9,600 nucleotides of DNA from assembly GCA_019751935.1 (NCBI GenBank), contig JAIEMR010000121.1, positions 1 to 9,600 of the forward strand. Reading direction: 5' to 3'. Source of the stretch: Alphaproteobacteria bacterium (GTDB lineage Bacteria; Pseudomonadota; Alphaproteobacteria; Paracaedibacterales; CAIULA01). Shown piece after piece: positions 1 to 5,877 of this stretch. The notes beneath the pieces were generated by a model, which did no database searches, had not been told where the DNA came from, and saw nothing but the letters and a program-made list of their open reading frames with translations. Within the stretch, counting starts at the first letter, position 1. Each line of letters starts with the position of its first letter. Both the position numbers and the translations under genes were made by a program.

Positions 1-78
1 AAAAATTTCCAAAACCAAATATTCGAAGAAGGTCGAAACTAGAAAAACCAGATTTTTTAAAAAAAATCAGAGAAAAAA

Positions 79-107
79 TTGCATAAAATTCGACGTTCTT
101 TTACTAT
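79..107 (+). promoter_or_regulatory. Sigma-70-type promoter of the tRNA-Asn gene
   Basis: TTGCAT at 79-84 and TACTAT at 102-107 are separated by 17 bases, a near-consensus vegetative promoter. Transcription would start around 113-115, a few bases before the tRNA at 121. The flanking DNA is very A/T-rich. This is a pattern match only. Confidence 0.7.
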
Positions 108-120
108 CTTGCCTTACTGT

Positions 121-192
121 TCCGGGTTAGCTCAGCGGTAGAGCAGTGGACTGTTAATCCATTGGTCGCAAGTTCGAATCTTGCACCCGGAG
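121..192 (+). tRNA. tRNA-Asn (anticodon GTT)
   Basis: The 7-bp acceptor stem pairs TCCGGGT (121-127) with ACCCGGA (185-191), with discriminator G at 192. The D-arm contains AGCTCAGCGGTAGAGC. The anticodon loop CTGTTAA places GTT at 153-155, which decodes Asn. The T-arm has the canonical TTCGAAT loop. CCA is not encoded (the next bases are TAT), which argues against a typical gammaproteobacterium and suits Chlamydiae and several other phyla. The gene is complete and should be functional. Its 3' half is also the attachment core of an integrated element, because bases 149-197 recur at 5596-5644. Integration at a tRNA 3' end normally leaves the gene intact on the left, as seen here. Confidence 0.95.
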
Positions 193-197
193 TATTT
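149..197 (+). repeat. attL core: 49-bp direct repeat at the tRNA-Asn 3' end
   Basis: Bases 149-197 are identical to 5596-5644 in the same orientation. The repeat covers the anticodon arm, T-arm, acceptor 3' strand and 5 bases beyond the tRNA. Matching stops on both sides (148 versus 5595, 198 versus 5645 differ). An integrase gene begins 243 bases downstream, the usual arrangement for a tRNA-targeting integrative element. Confidence 0.85.
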
Positions 198-204
198 ATC
201 TTTT

Positions 205-238
205 AAGCGGTTAGGTCAAAAACTTAACCGCTTTTTTT
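205..238 (+). terminator. Intrinsic terminator after tRNA-Asn
   Basis: A 12-bp stem (205-216 with 222-233, one G-U pair) closes a 5-base CAAAA loop and is followed by a run of seven T (232-238). It lies 12 bases past the tRNA end and would end the tRNA transcript. It falls just inside the integrated element, so the element may have brought its own terminator. The copy of the tRNA end at 5596 is followed by a different terminator at a similar distance. Confidence 0.85.
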
Positions 239-239
239 A

Positions 240-439
240 TGCCTTCAAACCTGAATGCTACAATTATGCTGCACTTCTAAAAAAACACAGAAAATAAACT
301 CGGATCTTTTCTTTATCGGGAAGCAAAAAGTCCGATAAGCGAACCAAGAAGTCCTTTATTCTGTTGTGTCGTACCATGTAACCATAAGATCAATGGTCTT
401 GTGTTGAACTAAACAATGACACATAAATTTTGGAAAACT
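240..439. other. Leader between tRNA terminator and integrase; no gene seen
   Basis: Apart from the paired sites at 256-276, the stretch holds an inverted repeat TTATCGG/CCGATAA (313-319 with 332-338, 12-base spacer). A second one, ACCAT/ATGGT (381-385 with 393-397), lies just before the integrase start. Neither is followed by a T-run, so they look more like protein-binding or structural sites than terminators. I found no convincing promoter. Confidence 0.35.
256..276 (+). repeat. Paired 10-mers, 11-bp period, left end of element 1 (arm-type site candidate)
   Basis: TGCTACAATT (256-265) and TGCTGCACTT (267-276) start exactly 11 bases apart and match at 8 of 10 positions. They resemble the pair at 5460-5480 at the other end of the element. 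That position and one-helical-turn phasing fit integrase arm-type or excisionase sites. The role is inferred. Confidence 0.45.
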
Positions 440-1051
440 ATGGCTACAATCAAAGAACGAAAAGATAAAGATGGCAAAGACCGATTTCAGGTAATTGTGA
501 GATTAAAGGGCTTCCCAACTCAAGCTGCCACTTTTACTCGTCTTACCGATGCTAAAAAATGGGCGCAAAATACGGAATCTGCCATTCGAGAAGGCCGTCA
601 CTTTAAAACTTCAGAGTCAAAAAAACGGACTCTTAGCAATATGATCGATCGTTACATCTAACTATTCAACCCTCCTGGCTATAAAAAAGCACAACTTGCT
701 TGGTGGAAGAAAAAACTTGGGCGGTATGTACTTTGCGATATTACTCCAGCAATGATCGCAAGCGGCAGAGATGAACTTTTAAAAGGACTTACCAAGAAAG
801 GAACTCAAAGGAGTCCTTCCACTGCCGTGCGTTACATCGCAGCACTCAGTCATGTTTTTACACTAGGAATTAAGGAATTTGGCTGGATCGAGGCCTCTCC
901 TGTTTCCAAAATCTCCAAACCAAGAGAGCCCGCCGGAAGAGTTCGTTTTTTGAGTGACGAAGAAAGAGAAAAACTTCTCACTGCTTGCAAGTGCAGTTAC
1001 AATCCCTTTCTCTATCCAGTCGTTGTCCTTGCAATCAGCTCCGGTATGCGC
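440..1051 (+). pseudogene. Phage-type tyrosine recombinase (integrase), broken and truncated
   Basis: The readable protein starts MATIKERKDKDGK and closely matches the second integrase at 6008: 45 of the first 73 residues are identical, without gaps. That match sets the start at 440 rather than the in-frame ATG at 416. Domains visible are an N-terminal arm-binding region (about residues 1-60), a core-binding helical domain (about 75-170, with LAWWKKKLG and SPSTAVRYIAALSHVF), and the beginning of the catalytic domain (GRVRFLSDEEREKLL). A single TAA at codon 74 (659-661) interrupts the frame, which then resumes in phase; CAA to TAA is the simplest change. Similarity ends at SSGMR, the first catalytic Arg (codon 204). 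The HxxR box and the catalytic Tyr are missing, so even with readthrough the product could not recombine DNA. It is followed in phase by unrelated sequence. Confidence 0.85.
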
Positions 1052-1542
1052 CATATTGCTTCCATAGAAGATTTTCACTCTAATTCAAGAAAACGATATT
1101 TACCCGACCTCGCATTCATTGCTCTTGGAATCGATGAACGCCTACCCGATCACGAGCTAATTACGGACTCTCTTTTTTATAGCATAGAAGCCAACTCTTC
1201 TCTGTTTTCTATAGAGGGGCTGCTGAGACTCGCCCTGATGGACTGCTAAATACTTTTGTTACCTTTGGAGGTGGAGAGGTCCTTAAGCTTGATGACACAT
1301 CCGGCATTCAATATTGGGAAGTCTCCAATACTAGCGGAGAAAGCATCTCAGGAGGATCTGGCGCCGGATTTTCGAGGTTCATTTATGACCAAGATGTTCT
1401 TCGTAAATCACTAGAAGGCGTAGTTATTGCCGAAAGTCCAGATTACGCATTTTTTGAAGCCATGGAATCCTCGTACCTCTATAGAACTTTTTTTCCTCAG
1501 TTGAAAAAATTCTGTTCAGTCAACCTATCTTGGTTTGCTTAA
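1052..1542 (+). pseudogene. Decayed reading frame of unknown function fused behind the truncated integrase
   Basis: From 1052 the integrase frame runs on to a stop at 1247-1249, but the residues are no longer integrase-like (for example LPDLAFIALGIDERLPDHEL). A second frame, open from 1183 to TAA at 1540-1542, reads protein-like without an obvious start: it contains FYRGAAETRPDGLLNTFV, TFGGGEVLKLDD and GFSRFIYDQDVL. The two frames overlap between 1183 and 1249, so one gene broken by a frameshift would explain both. I do not recognise the family. The Gly/Ser-rich stretch (SGESISGGSGAG) could be a linker or loop. There is no ribosome binding site for either part. It may be a fragment of cargo that recombined into the integrase, removing its catalytic half. 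Confidence 0.4.
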
Positions 1543-1881
1543 TTAGCTATTTTCACAACTTCGACGAAGAAAATTCTATCCAGGGTCTTGAATAAGAGAT
1601 AACAAGAATCTCTTCCTCTACAGCGCGTTTTCCAGACTAGGACAGATTTTTGGTGCATTTTCGAAAGAATGATGCGCCTTACTTTCCCTTAGACCTAAAA
1701 TCTATCCAATTAAAATCAACGTTTTCTAGAGGGCCAACTTCTCGAATAAAAAACAAAAATCCTGGGGCAGGTCATTCCAAAAAAATTCCTAGCATACCAT
1801 TTTTTTTGCCACCTTATTGTTGCAATATTTTCATTAATAAAGCATCATTTGCGCTAATTCATTAAAATCAGTTATCAATCC
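1543..1881. other. Intergenic region upstream of the LysR gene; no gene supported
   Basis: An open frame at 1650-1865 has no family resemblance, no good ribosome binding site, and a Lys/Asn/Phe/Pro-rich composition expected of AT-rich non-coding DNA. A 7-bp inverted repeat AAGAGAT/ATCTCTT (1594-1600 with 1608-1614) is present without a T-run. The last 60 bases before the LysR start are very AT-rich and probably hold its promoter and any autoregulatory site. I could not pick out convincing -35/-10 boxes. Confidence 0.4.
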
Positions 1882-2775
1882 ATGGGAAAGCTACAGCATT
1901 TAGAAACTTTTATACAAGTAGTGGAAGCAAATAGTTTGGCATTGGCAGCCAAACGACTTGGGCTTTCCTCTGCAGCAGTTAGCAAACAGATAAGCACCTT
2001 AGAAAGCGATTTAAAATTAAGTTTGCTATCTAGAACAACAAGACGGTTAGAGCTGACGGAAATAGGTCACGTCTACTACGAACATTGTAAAAAAATCATG
2101 AAAAAGGTGAAGGATCTCGATGAAATGATGGATGCTCAACAGATGGAGCCCTCTGGATTGTTGAGAGTACTTTCTAGTCGATACTTTGCTAATCGTTGGA
2201 TTATCCCTCATTTACAAGAATTTTTCATAAAATATCCCAATATCACATTAGACATTACTATTGTTGGTCAAACTTCTGATCTGTCCAGGCAGGATGTCGA
2301 TCTGTTTTTTGGGCTCGCTCATGCTATGCCCTCCGGTATCATTCAGCGAGAAGTTGCCCAAGGCTATTTCTCTTTGTGCGCTTCTCCTTCGTACTTAGAG
2401 CATCATGGGATTCCTAAAAATCCTCAAGATTTATCTCGCCACCATTTTATTACTTACAGCGTAAGGCAATCATGCCATCAACTTTCATTCAACAACGGGC
2501 AACAAATTTATCTTAATCCTTTAATGAGTGTAAACGACACTAACATGATGGTTTCTTGTGCTCTTCAGGGGTTAGGATTCATCAAACTACACCAGTTAGA
2601 AGCAGAAGGATATTTATCTACTGGAAGTCTTGTGGAAGTGTTAGCTGAATTCAGAGAGCCTCCAGAGCCTATTTATTTAGGCTACTCTCAGGAAAACTAT
2701 TTACAACCTAAGGTACGTTATTTTATTGAATTTTATCTCAAAAAATTGAAAAAAGAGAGAGAACATGTCCTTTGA
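1882..2775 (+). CDS. LysR-type transcriptional regulator
   Basis: The 297-aa length is normal for LysR regulators. The N-terminal winged helix-turn-helix is clear: LETFIQVVEANSLALAAKRL, then GLSSAAVSKQISTLESDLK and LLSRTTRRLELTEIG (about residues 7-65). A linker helix follows (YYEHCKKIMKKVKDLDEMM), then a substrate-binding-like effector domain from about residue 90 that starts GLLRVLSSRYFANRWIIPHL. These proteins bind DNA as tetramers and respond to a small molecule; the ligand here is unknown. The gene overlaps the next one by 11 bases and reads in the same direction, so it appears to be the first gene of the operon rather than the more usual divergent regulator. I see no strong ribosome binding site before ATG 1882. 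It probably controls itself and the two enzymes that follow; this is inferred from position. Confidence 0.93.
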   Translation: MGKLQHLETFIQVVEANSLALAAKRLGLSSAAVSKQISTLESDLKLSLLSRTTRRLELTEIGHVYYEHCKKIMKKVKDLDEMMDAQQMEPSGLLRVLSSRYFANRWIIPHLQEFFIKYPNITLDITIVGQTSDLSRQDVDLFFGLAHAMPSGIIQREVAQGYFSLCASPSYLEHHGIPKNPQDLSRHHFITYSVRQSCHQLSFNNGQQIYLNPLMSVNDTNMMVSCALQGLGFIKLHQLEAEGYLSTGSLVEVLAEFREPPEPIYLGYSQENYLQPKVRYFIEFYLKKLKKEREHVL

Positions 2776-3616
2776 AAAAAATCCTAAAGCCAAGATTTTC
2801 TCCGAATTACACTATCAAAAGAAGCCTTTTATTTTAGCAAATGCATGGGATGCTGCAAGCGCAAGAATTTTTGAAAAAGCAGGTTTTTCAGCCATTGGAA
2901 CAACAAGCGCTGGCATTGCTGCATCTAGAGGATATCGCGACATACAAAACATCCCTTTTCCAGAAATGCTGGATAATATTGAACAGATCTTATCCTCTGT
3001 AACGCTTCCTGTTTCTGTTGATATAGAAGCAGGTTATAGCAACAACATCGAAGAAATAATCTATAACATAAAAAAAGTAGTTTCTTTGGGAGCTGTCGGT
3101 ATTAATTTTGAAGATGGGACAGGTGATGAAGCCTCCCCTATAACTCCGATAACGATACAGGCAGAAAGAATTCAAGCTATTCGAGAACAACTCTCTTCAG
3201 ACACTTTATGGATTAATGCACGCGTCGATGTGTTTTATTTGGGGCTTATGGAAAAAGAAAAGGCTTTGGAAGAAACTATAAAGCGCTCTCTAGCCTATTT
3301 AGAAGCAGGAGCTAATTCTATTTTTGTCGTAGTAAATGATAAAGATCTAATTTCTTCTCTCGTTCGAGAAATTAAAGCGCCGATCAACCTTGTGGCAAAT
3401 TCGCAATTGCCCTCTATAGAAGAGTTGAAAGAACTTGGAGTATCACGAGTTAGCTTGGGTTCTGGACCCATGAGAGCTACATTAGGATTATTAGAAGAAA
3501 TTTCTCAGGAGCTTCTACAGTTTGGAACTTATCGAAGTTTAACAAAAAATGCCGTTTCTTATTCAGGCCTTCAAGAGCTTTTTATTCAAAAAAGGAAAAT
3601 CACATGTCAAAATTAG
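2765..3616 (+). CDS. Isocitrate lyase/PEP mutase superfamily protein
   Basis: This is a 283-aa (beta/alpha)8-barrel protein of the PEP mutase/isocitrate lyase superfamily. Visible marks are NAWDAAS (residues 26-32), TTSAGIAASRGY, the Mg-site-like strand SVDIEAGY (D86, E88), GINFEDG (about 113-118) and NARVDVF (151-157). The KKCGH-type loop with the catalytic Cys of true isocitrate and methylisocitrate lyases is absent, so it is closer to the PEP-mutase-like branch (C-C or P-C bond chemistry on an oxoacid). The exact substrate cannot be read from the sequence. ATG 2765 lies inside the 3' end of the LysR gene, preceded by a purine-rich AGAGAGAGA. The 3' end overlaps the dehydrogenase start by 13 bases, which indicates translational coupling. 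The protein would be cytosolic. Confidence 0.87.
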   Translation: MSFEKNPKAKIFSELHYQKKPFILANAWDAASARIFEKAGFSAIGTTSAGIAASRGYRDIQNIPFPEMLDNIEQILSSVTLPVSVDIEAGYSNNIEEIIYNIKKVVSLGAVGINFEDGTGDEASPITPITIQAERIQAIREQLSSDTLWINARVDVFYLGLMEKEKALEETIKRSLAYLEAGANSIFVVVNDKDLISSLVREIKAPINLVANSQLPSIEELKELGVSRVSLGSGPMRATLGLLEEISQELLQFGTYRSLTKNAVSYSGLQELFIQKRKITCQN

Positions 3617-4479
3617 AAAGAAAAACAATTGTAATCACTGGAGGAAGTCGAGGGATTGGCCTGGCAATTGCTCTACGATATGCAACAACTAAAGCAAACC
3701 TTATCATTCTAACTAAAGACGCTCCAGAAAATATTAAACAGACTGCGGATCAAATCATTTCAGCTGGAGGACAAGCGCTTGTACTAAATATAGATATTTC
3801 AGATCAGCAAGCAATTAAAGAGGCAATTTCTCAAGGAGTAGATCTCTTTGGTGGAGTGAATATTCTAGTCAATAATATGAGCGCTATGAGCTTTACCGAC
3901 ACTTTACACACAACGCCAGAACAATTTGATTTAATCATTACAACAAGCGTGCGTGCTGCTTTTTTTATGTCTCAAGCATGTTTTCCTTATCTTAGAAAGG
4001 CTAATAATCCTCATATCGTCAATATTTCTCCCCCATTACACATCGATCGCGATCGTCTTAAAAACCATTTAGCCTTTTCCGTATCTAAATACGCAATGAG
4101 CTTCTGTACATTGGGGATGTCTGCTGAATTTGAATCAGATGGTATTGCAGTGAATTCTCTTTGGCCTGAAACACCGATAGCCACTTCAACCATCAAAGAG
4201 CATTGCTTGGCTCAGGTGTACGTAGGAAGTCGATGGCCTGCGATCATGGCCGATGCTGTATATGAATTAACCTTAAGAGACTCAAAAAAATGTTCAGGGC
4301 AATTTTTCACTGACGAAGCTCTGCTTAGAGAAAAGGATATCATAGATTTTTCTCATTATGCAGTAGATTTGAGCGCACCCCTAATGCAATCTTTATTTCT
4401 TCCTGCGGATGAGAATAAAACTCCGATATCCCAAGAATTATTTCTTTGTAATCGAGCGCCGCAGGCAAAGAACATGTAG
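3604..4479 (+). CDS. Short-chain dehydrogenase/reductase, HSDL2-like, with Phe at the catalytic Tyr position
   Basis: This 291-aa Rossmann-fold protein has the cofactor motif TGGSRGIG at residues 12-19, the NN(x)SA strand at 90-94 (NNMSA), and the ISPP strand with the expected catalytic Ser142. The overall pattern (INxSPPL, then a K-Y-x-M helix, then VNSLWPETPI) resembles the HSDL2-type branch of the SDR family. The YxxxK active-site motif reads FSVSK at 158-162, so the proton-donating Tyr is replaced by Phe158 while Lys162 is kept. That predicts weak or altered oxidoreductase activity, or a binding role. The start is well supported by AAGGAAA 7-8 bases before ATG 3604. It overlaps the upstream gene by 13 bases and is the last gene of the operon. 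There is no clear T-run terminator right after it. The substrate is unknown; pairing with a PEP-mutase-like enzyme suggests a shared small-molecule pathway. Confidence 0.88.
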   Translation: MSKLERKTIVITGGSRGIGLAIALRYATTKANLIILTKDAPENIKQTADQIISAGGQALVLNIDISDQQAIKEAISQGVDLFGGVNILVNNMSAMSFTDTLHTTPEQFDLIITTSVRAAFFMSQACFPYLRKANNPHIVNISPPLHIDRDRLKNHLAFSVSKYAMSFCTLGMSAEFESDGIAVNSLWPETPIATSTIKEHCLAQVYVGSRWPAIMADAVYELTLRDSKKCSGQFFTDEALLREKDIIDFSHYAVDLSAPLMQSLFLPADENKTPISQELFLCNRAPQAKNM

Positions 4480-4550
4480 AAAGCATTTTACAATAGAAAA
4501 CTTGAGGTAAAAAAAATGGAGAATGAACTCAAATGAAAAAGGACTAACAT

Positions 4551-4665
4551 CCCCTCTATTCAGAACTCCTTGCCTGTAGAAGGATACTGCGTTGTTGATA
4601 GTTGCTTAGACTCTGCAGAACTTGCGAATCCCGACTCATTCCCCCTCTAGTCAGAAATAGAGGGG
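4551..4665 (+). repeat. 15-bp direct repeat plus stem-loop (competing pairing possible)
   Basis: CCCCTCTATTCAGAA (4551-4565) and CCCCTCTAGTCAGAA (4642-4656) differ at one base and start 91 bases apart. The second copy forms a perfect 8-bp stem with TAGAGGGG (4658-4665) around an 8-base loop, and the first copy could pair with the same strand instead. No T-run follows, so this is not a standard terminator. Its role is unknown: an RNA switch, a duplication scar or chance are all possible. Confidence 0.4.
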
Positions 4666-4670
4666 CATAA

Positions 4671-4766
4671 ACTTCATATTATCATTTATGTGGCCATGCT
4701 GATCTCACTATTGCAAAAGCGATCGTAGGATTCACGCCTCCCAAAACAAGAACTGCTGAAATTTAA
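4671..4766 (+). pseudogene. Possible remnant of a PhzF-family gene
   Basis: A short stop-to-stop frame reads YYHLCGHADLTIAKAIVGF and later TPPKTRTAEI before TAA (4764-4766). It recalls the LCGHATLA signature and following helix of PhzF-like isomerases/epimerases, which sits about 70 residues into those proteins. There is no start codon and no continuation on either side; the upstream stretch 4551-4650 is readable in another frame (for example LPVEGYCVVDSCLDSAELAN) but not recognisable. The match is short and made by eye, so this is a tentative call. The rest of 4480-4787 contains no other gene that I can support. Confidence 0.22.
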
Positions 4767-4787
4767 CAGGACCAAAGGCGAATTTTC

Positions 4788-5459
4788 ATGGATTCTAATA
4801 AAACCACCGTATTTTTGAACGGTTTAACTGAAAGGTTTGGCGTTTATCTTGATTCTGCGCAGGGATTTCTCTCAAATTACGCGTGGATGTTAAAGACTCA
4901 AGCTAGAGCTCAACAATTGTATGGATTTTCAATAGATCAGCAAGATGCTACCTGTATAATTCGAAGCAACCATCCACCATCTCCGGACTTGGAAGAATGT
5001 GCTCAAAAGGAAAAGCATCGCATGACCCAGAAAAAATACAAAGAAAACAATGCATTGGGCGGTCTGAATCACATGATAGCTCTTGAAGACTGCCTATGCG
5101 CAATCTACAATCTATGGGATGAATTTAAAACTTGCATCCTTAAGAAAAAGGGAATGCCCGATAGACCGATTATGCCAATAATGGCTTATCTCAATGATAT
5201 ACGAGATCGATTGACGCACAACAGAAATCACCCAGAAATGGGAAAAAGCAAATTGATAGAACCACATCCTCTTAAATACTCACAATACACTTTACCTTCA
5301 TTTGCCAAAGACCAAAGTATCTTTTTCTCTTCTGATGATTTGGATGCCATCATTGTGGAAATACGTAAGTGGATACAGAAAACCCAAAATCCTAACGATT
5401 TGCTACAAGCTCTTCAGTCAAAAAAAACTGAAGCTCAAGAGCAAGATCTCGGGATATAA
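4788..5459 (+). CDS. Hypothetical protein with a HEPN-like RxxxxH motif
   Basis: This is a 223-aa soluble, mostly helical protein with no signal peptide or membrane segment. I do not recognise a named family. Residues about 95-150 form two predicted helices ending in YLNDIRDRLTHNRNH. Arg139 and His144 give the R-x4-H arrangement, with the I-R-x-R-x-x-H-N look of HEPN domains, whose pair of such motifs forms an RNase site in many toxins and defence proteins. The C-terminus is charged and Gln/Lys-rich. ATG 4788 has AAAGG 9 bases upstream. It stands alone, with no nucleotidyltransferase or antitoxin partner beside it, and is the last gene before the right end of element 1, a common cargo position. 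Near its 3' end a run of eight A (5420-5427) lies in the loop of a CTTCAGT/ACTGAAG hairpin (5412-5433). Function as a nuclease is inferred only. Confidence 0.6.
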   Translation: MDSNKTTVFLNGLTERFGVYLDSAQGFLSNYAWMLKTQARAQQLYGFSIDQQDATCIIRSNHPPSPDLEECAQKEKHRMTQKKYKENNALGGLNHMIALEDCLCAIYNLWDEFKTCILKKKGMPDRPIMPIMAYLNDIRDRLTHNRNHPEMGKSKLIEPHPLKYSQYTLPSFAKDQSIFFSSDDLDAIIVEIRKWIQKTQNPNDLLQALQSKKTEAQEQDLGI

Positions 5460-5480
5460 TGCTCCACTTTTGCTCCACTT
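5460..5480 (+). repeat. Paired identical 10-mers, 11-bp period, right end of element 1 (arm-type site candidate)
   Basis: TGCTCCACTT occurs at 5460-5469 and again at 5471-5480, exactly 11 bases apart, directly after the HEPN-like gene and 116 bases before the attR core. It is near-identical to TGCTGCACTT at 267-276 at the opposite end of the element. Identity, phasing and position fit recombinase arm sites. Confidence 0.5.
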
Positions 5481-5595
5481 GCCGACAAAACCACACGATA
5501 TTTCACAACTTTCAACTCTTGAATAGAATCCCACAATCCCCTAATCTCCCAGCCGTTACATGTTATGATATGTTGCGAGATGCCGCAGAATAGAA

Positions 5596-5644
5596 GACTG
5601 TTAATCCATTGGTCGCAAGTTCGAATCTTGCACCCGGAGTATTT
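5596..5644 (+). repeat. attR core: duplicated 3' half of tRNA-Asn
   Basis: This is an exact copy of 149-197, offset by 5447 bases. The D-arm and 5' acceptor strand are absent, so it cannot form a tRNA. It marks the right end of the first element and also the left boundary of the second one, whose integrase starts at 6008. I saw no third copy in the rest of the window, so the second element's far end lies outside it or has decayed. Confidence 0.85.
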
Positions 5645-5652
5645 TAGATTTA

Positions 5653-5686
5653 GGCAGTTACAGCGAGAGTTGTAGCTGCCATTTTT
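5653..5686 (+). terminator. Intrinsic terminator after the attR tRNA fragment
   Basis: The stem GGCAGTTACA (5653-5662) pairs with TGTAGCTGCC (5671-5680) with one G-U, over an 8-base loop, followed by ATTTTTG. It sits 9 bases past the repeated tRNA end, mirroring the terminator at 205-238 but with a different sequence. It may be the terminator that served the tRNA before the first element inserted, or one carried by the second element. Confidence 0.75.
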
Positions 5687-5693
5687 GTATCAT

Positions 5694-5711
5694 GGTGCAC
5701 TCACGGTGCAC
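5694..5711 (+). repeat. Paired GGTGCAC sites, 11-bp period, left end of element 2
   Basis: GGTGCAC occurs at 5694-5700 and 5705-5711, 11 bases apart, just after the terminator. The 17-base block GGTGCACTCACGGTGCA (5694-5710) recurs inverted with one mismatch at 5861-5877. It belongs to the same site family as 267-276 and 5460-5480. Confidence 0.5.
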
Positions 5712-5762
5712 TTCCCCGCAAAACATGGCAACATCTCTCGTTGCTAACGATAAGCTTCATCT

Positions 5763-5799
5763 AAAGGACAAATGGGACAAAAAGGACAAAAGCTTTGTC
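5763..5799 (+). repeat. Three tandem 9-mers followed by an inverted GACAAA repeat
   Basis: AAAGGACAA, ATGGGACAA and AAAGGACAA follow each other without gaps at 5763-5789. The last unit runs into GACAAA...TTTGTC (5785-5790 with 5794-5799). The block lies midway between the inverted sites at 5694 and 5861, in the control region before the second integrase. It may be an accessory-factor binding site; this is a guess. Confidence 0.4.
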
Positions 5800-5860
5800 T
5801 ACCTGTTCTAGCTGAAAATTGTTTTGCAATTACAAGTTTTCTACAAAGTCTATCTTCAAA

Positions 5861-5877
5861 TGCACCGTCAGTGCACC
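5861..5877 (-). repeat. Inverted partner of the 5694-5710 paired sites
   Basis: TGCACCGTCAGTGCACC on the plus strand is the reverse complement of 5694-5710 apart from one base. The two blocks face each other 150 bases apart, upstream of the second integrase gene. They could be arm-type sites bound by the integrase or sites for its excisionase-like partner, or might form a long-range cruciform. Confidence 0.5.

Noticed and set aside
416..418. Earlier in-frame ATG for the first integrase
   Set aside because: The homologous second integrase starts at the equivalent of ATG 440, so the extra eight residues are probably not translated.
863..1078. Minus-strand open frame opposite the first integrase
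   Set aside because: It is the shadow of the integrase coding strand; the plus strand matches a known family and this one does not.
1594..1614. Inverted repeat AAGAGAT/ATCTCTT as a terminator
   Set aside because: Short AT-rich stem without a following T-run and no intact gene upstream to terminate.
1650..1865. 71-aa plus-strand open frame before the LysR gene
   Set aside because: No family resemblance, no ribosome binding site, and composition typical of AT-rich non-coding DNA.
2990..3190. Minus-strand open frame inside the PEP-mutase-like gene
   Set aside because: Lies wholly within a well-supported gene on the other strand and shows no domain.
4044..4055. Perfect 12-bp palindrome CGATCGCGATCG
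   Set aside because: Lies within the SDR coding region, and no second copy was noticed; probably chance.
4011..4196. Minus-strand open frame inside the SDR gene
   Set aside because: Overlaps the conserved SDR active-site region; it is a shadow frame.
5302..5526. Plus-strand frame overlapping the end of the HEPN-like gene
   Set aside because: Out-of-frame shadow that runs into the paired sites at 5460-5480; no start signal.
5596..5644. Second tRNA-Asn gene
   Set aside because: Only the 3' half is present; there is no D-arm, no 5' acceptor strand and no promoter match.
5694..5877. CRISPR array
   Set aside because: Repeats are short, partly inverted and unevenly spaced, with no regular spacers and no cas genes.
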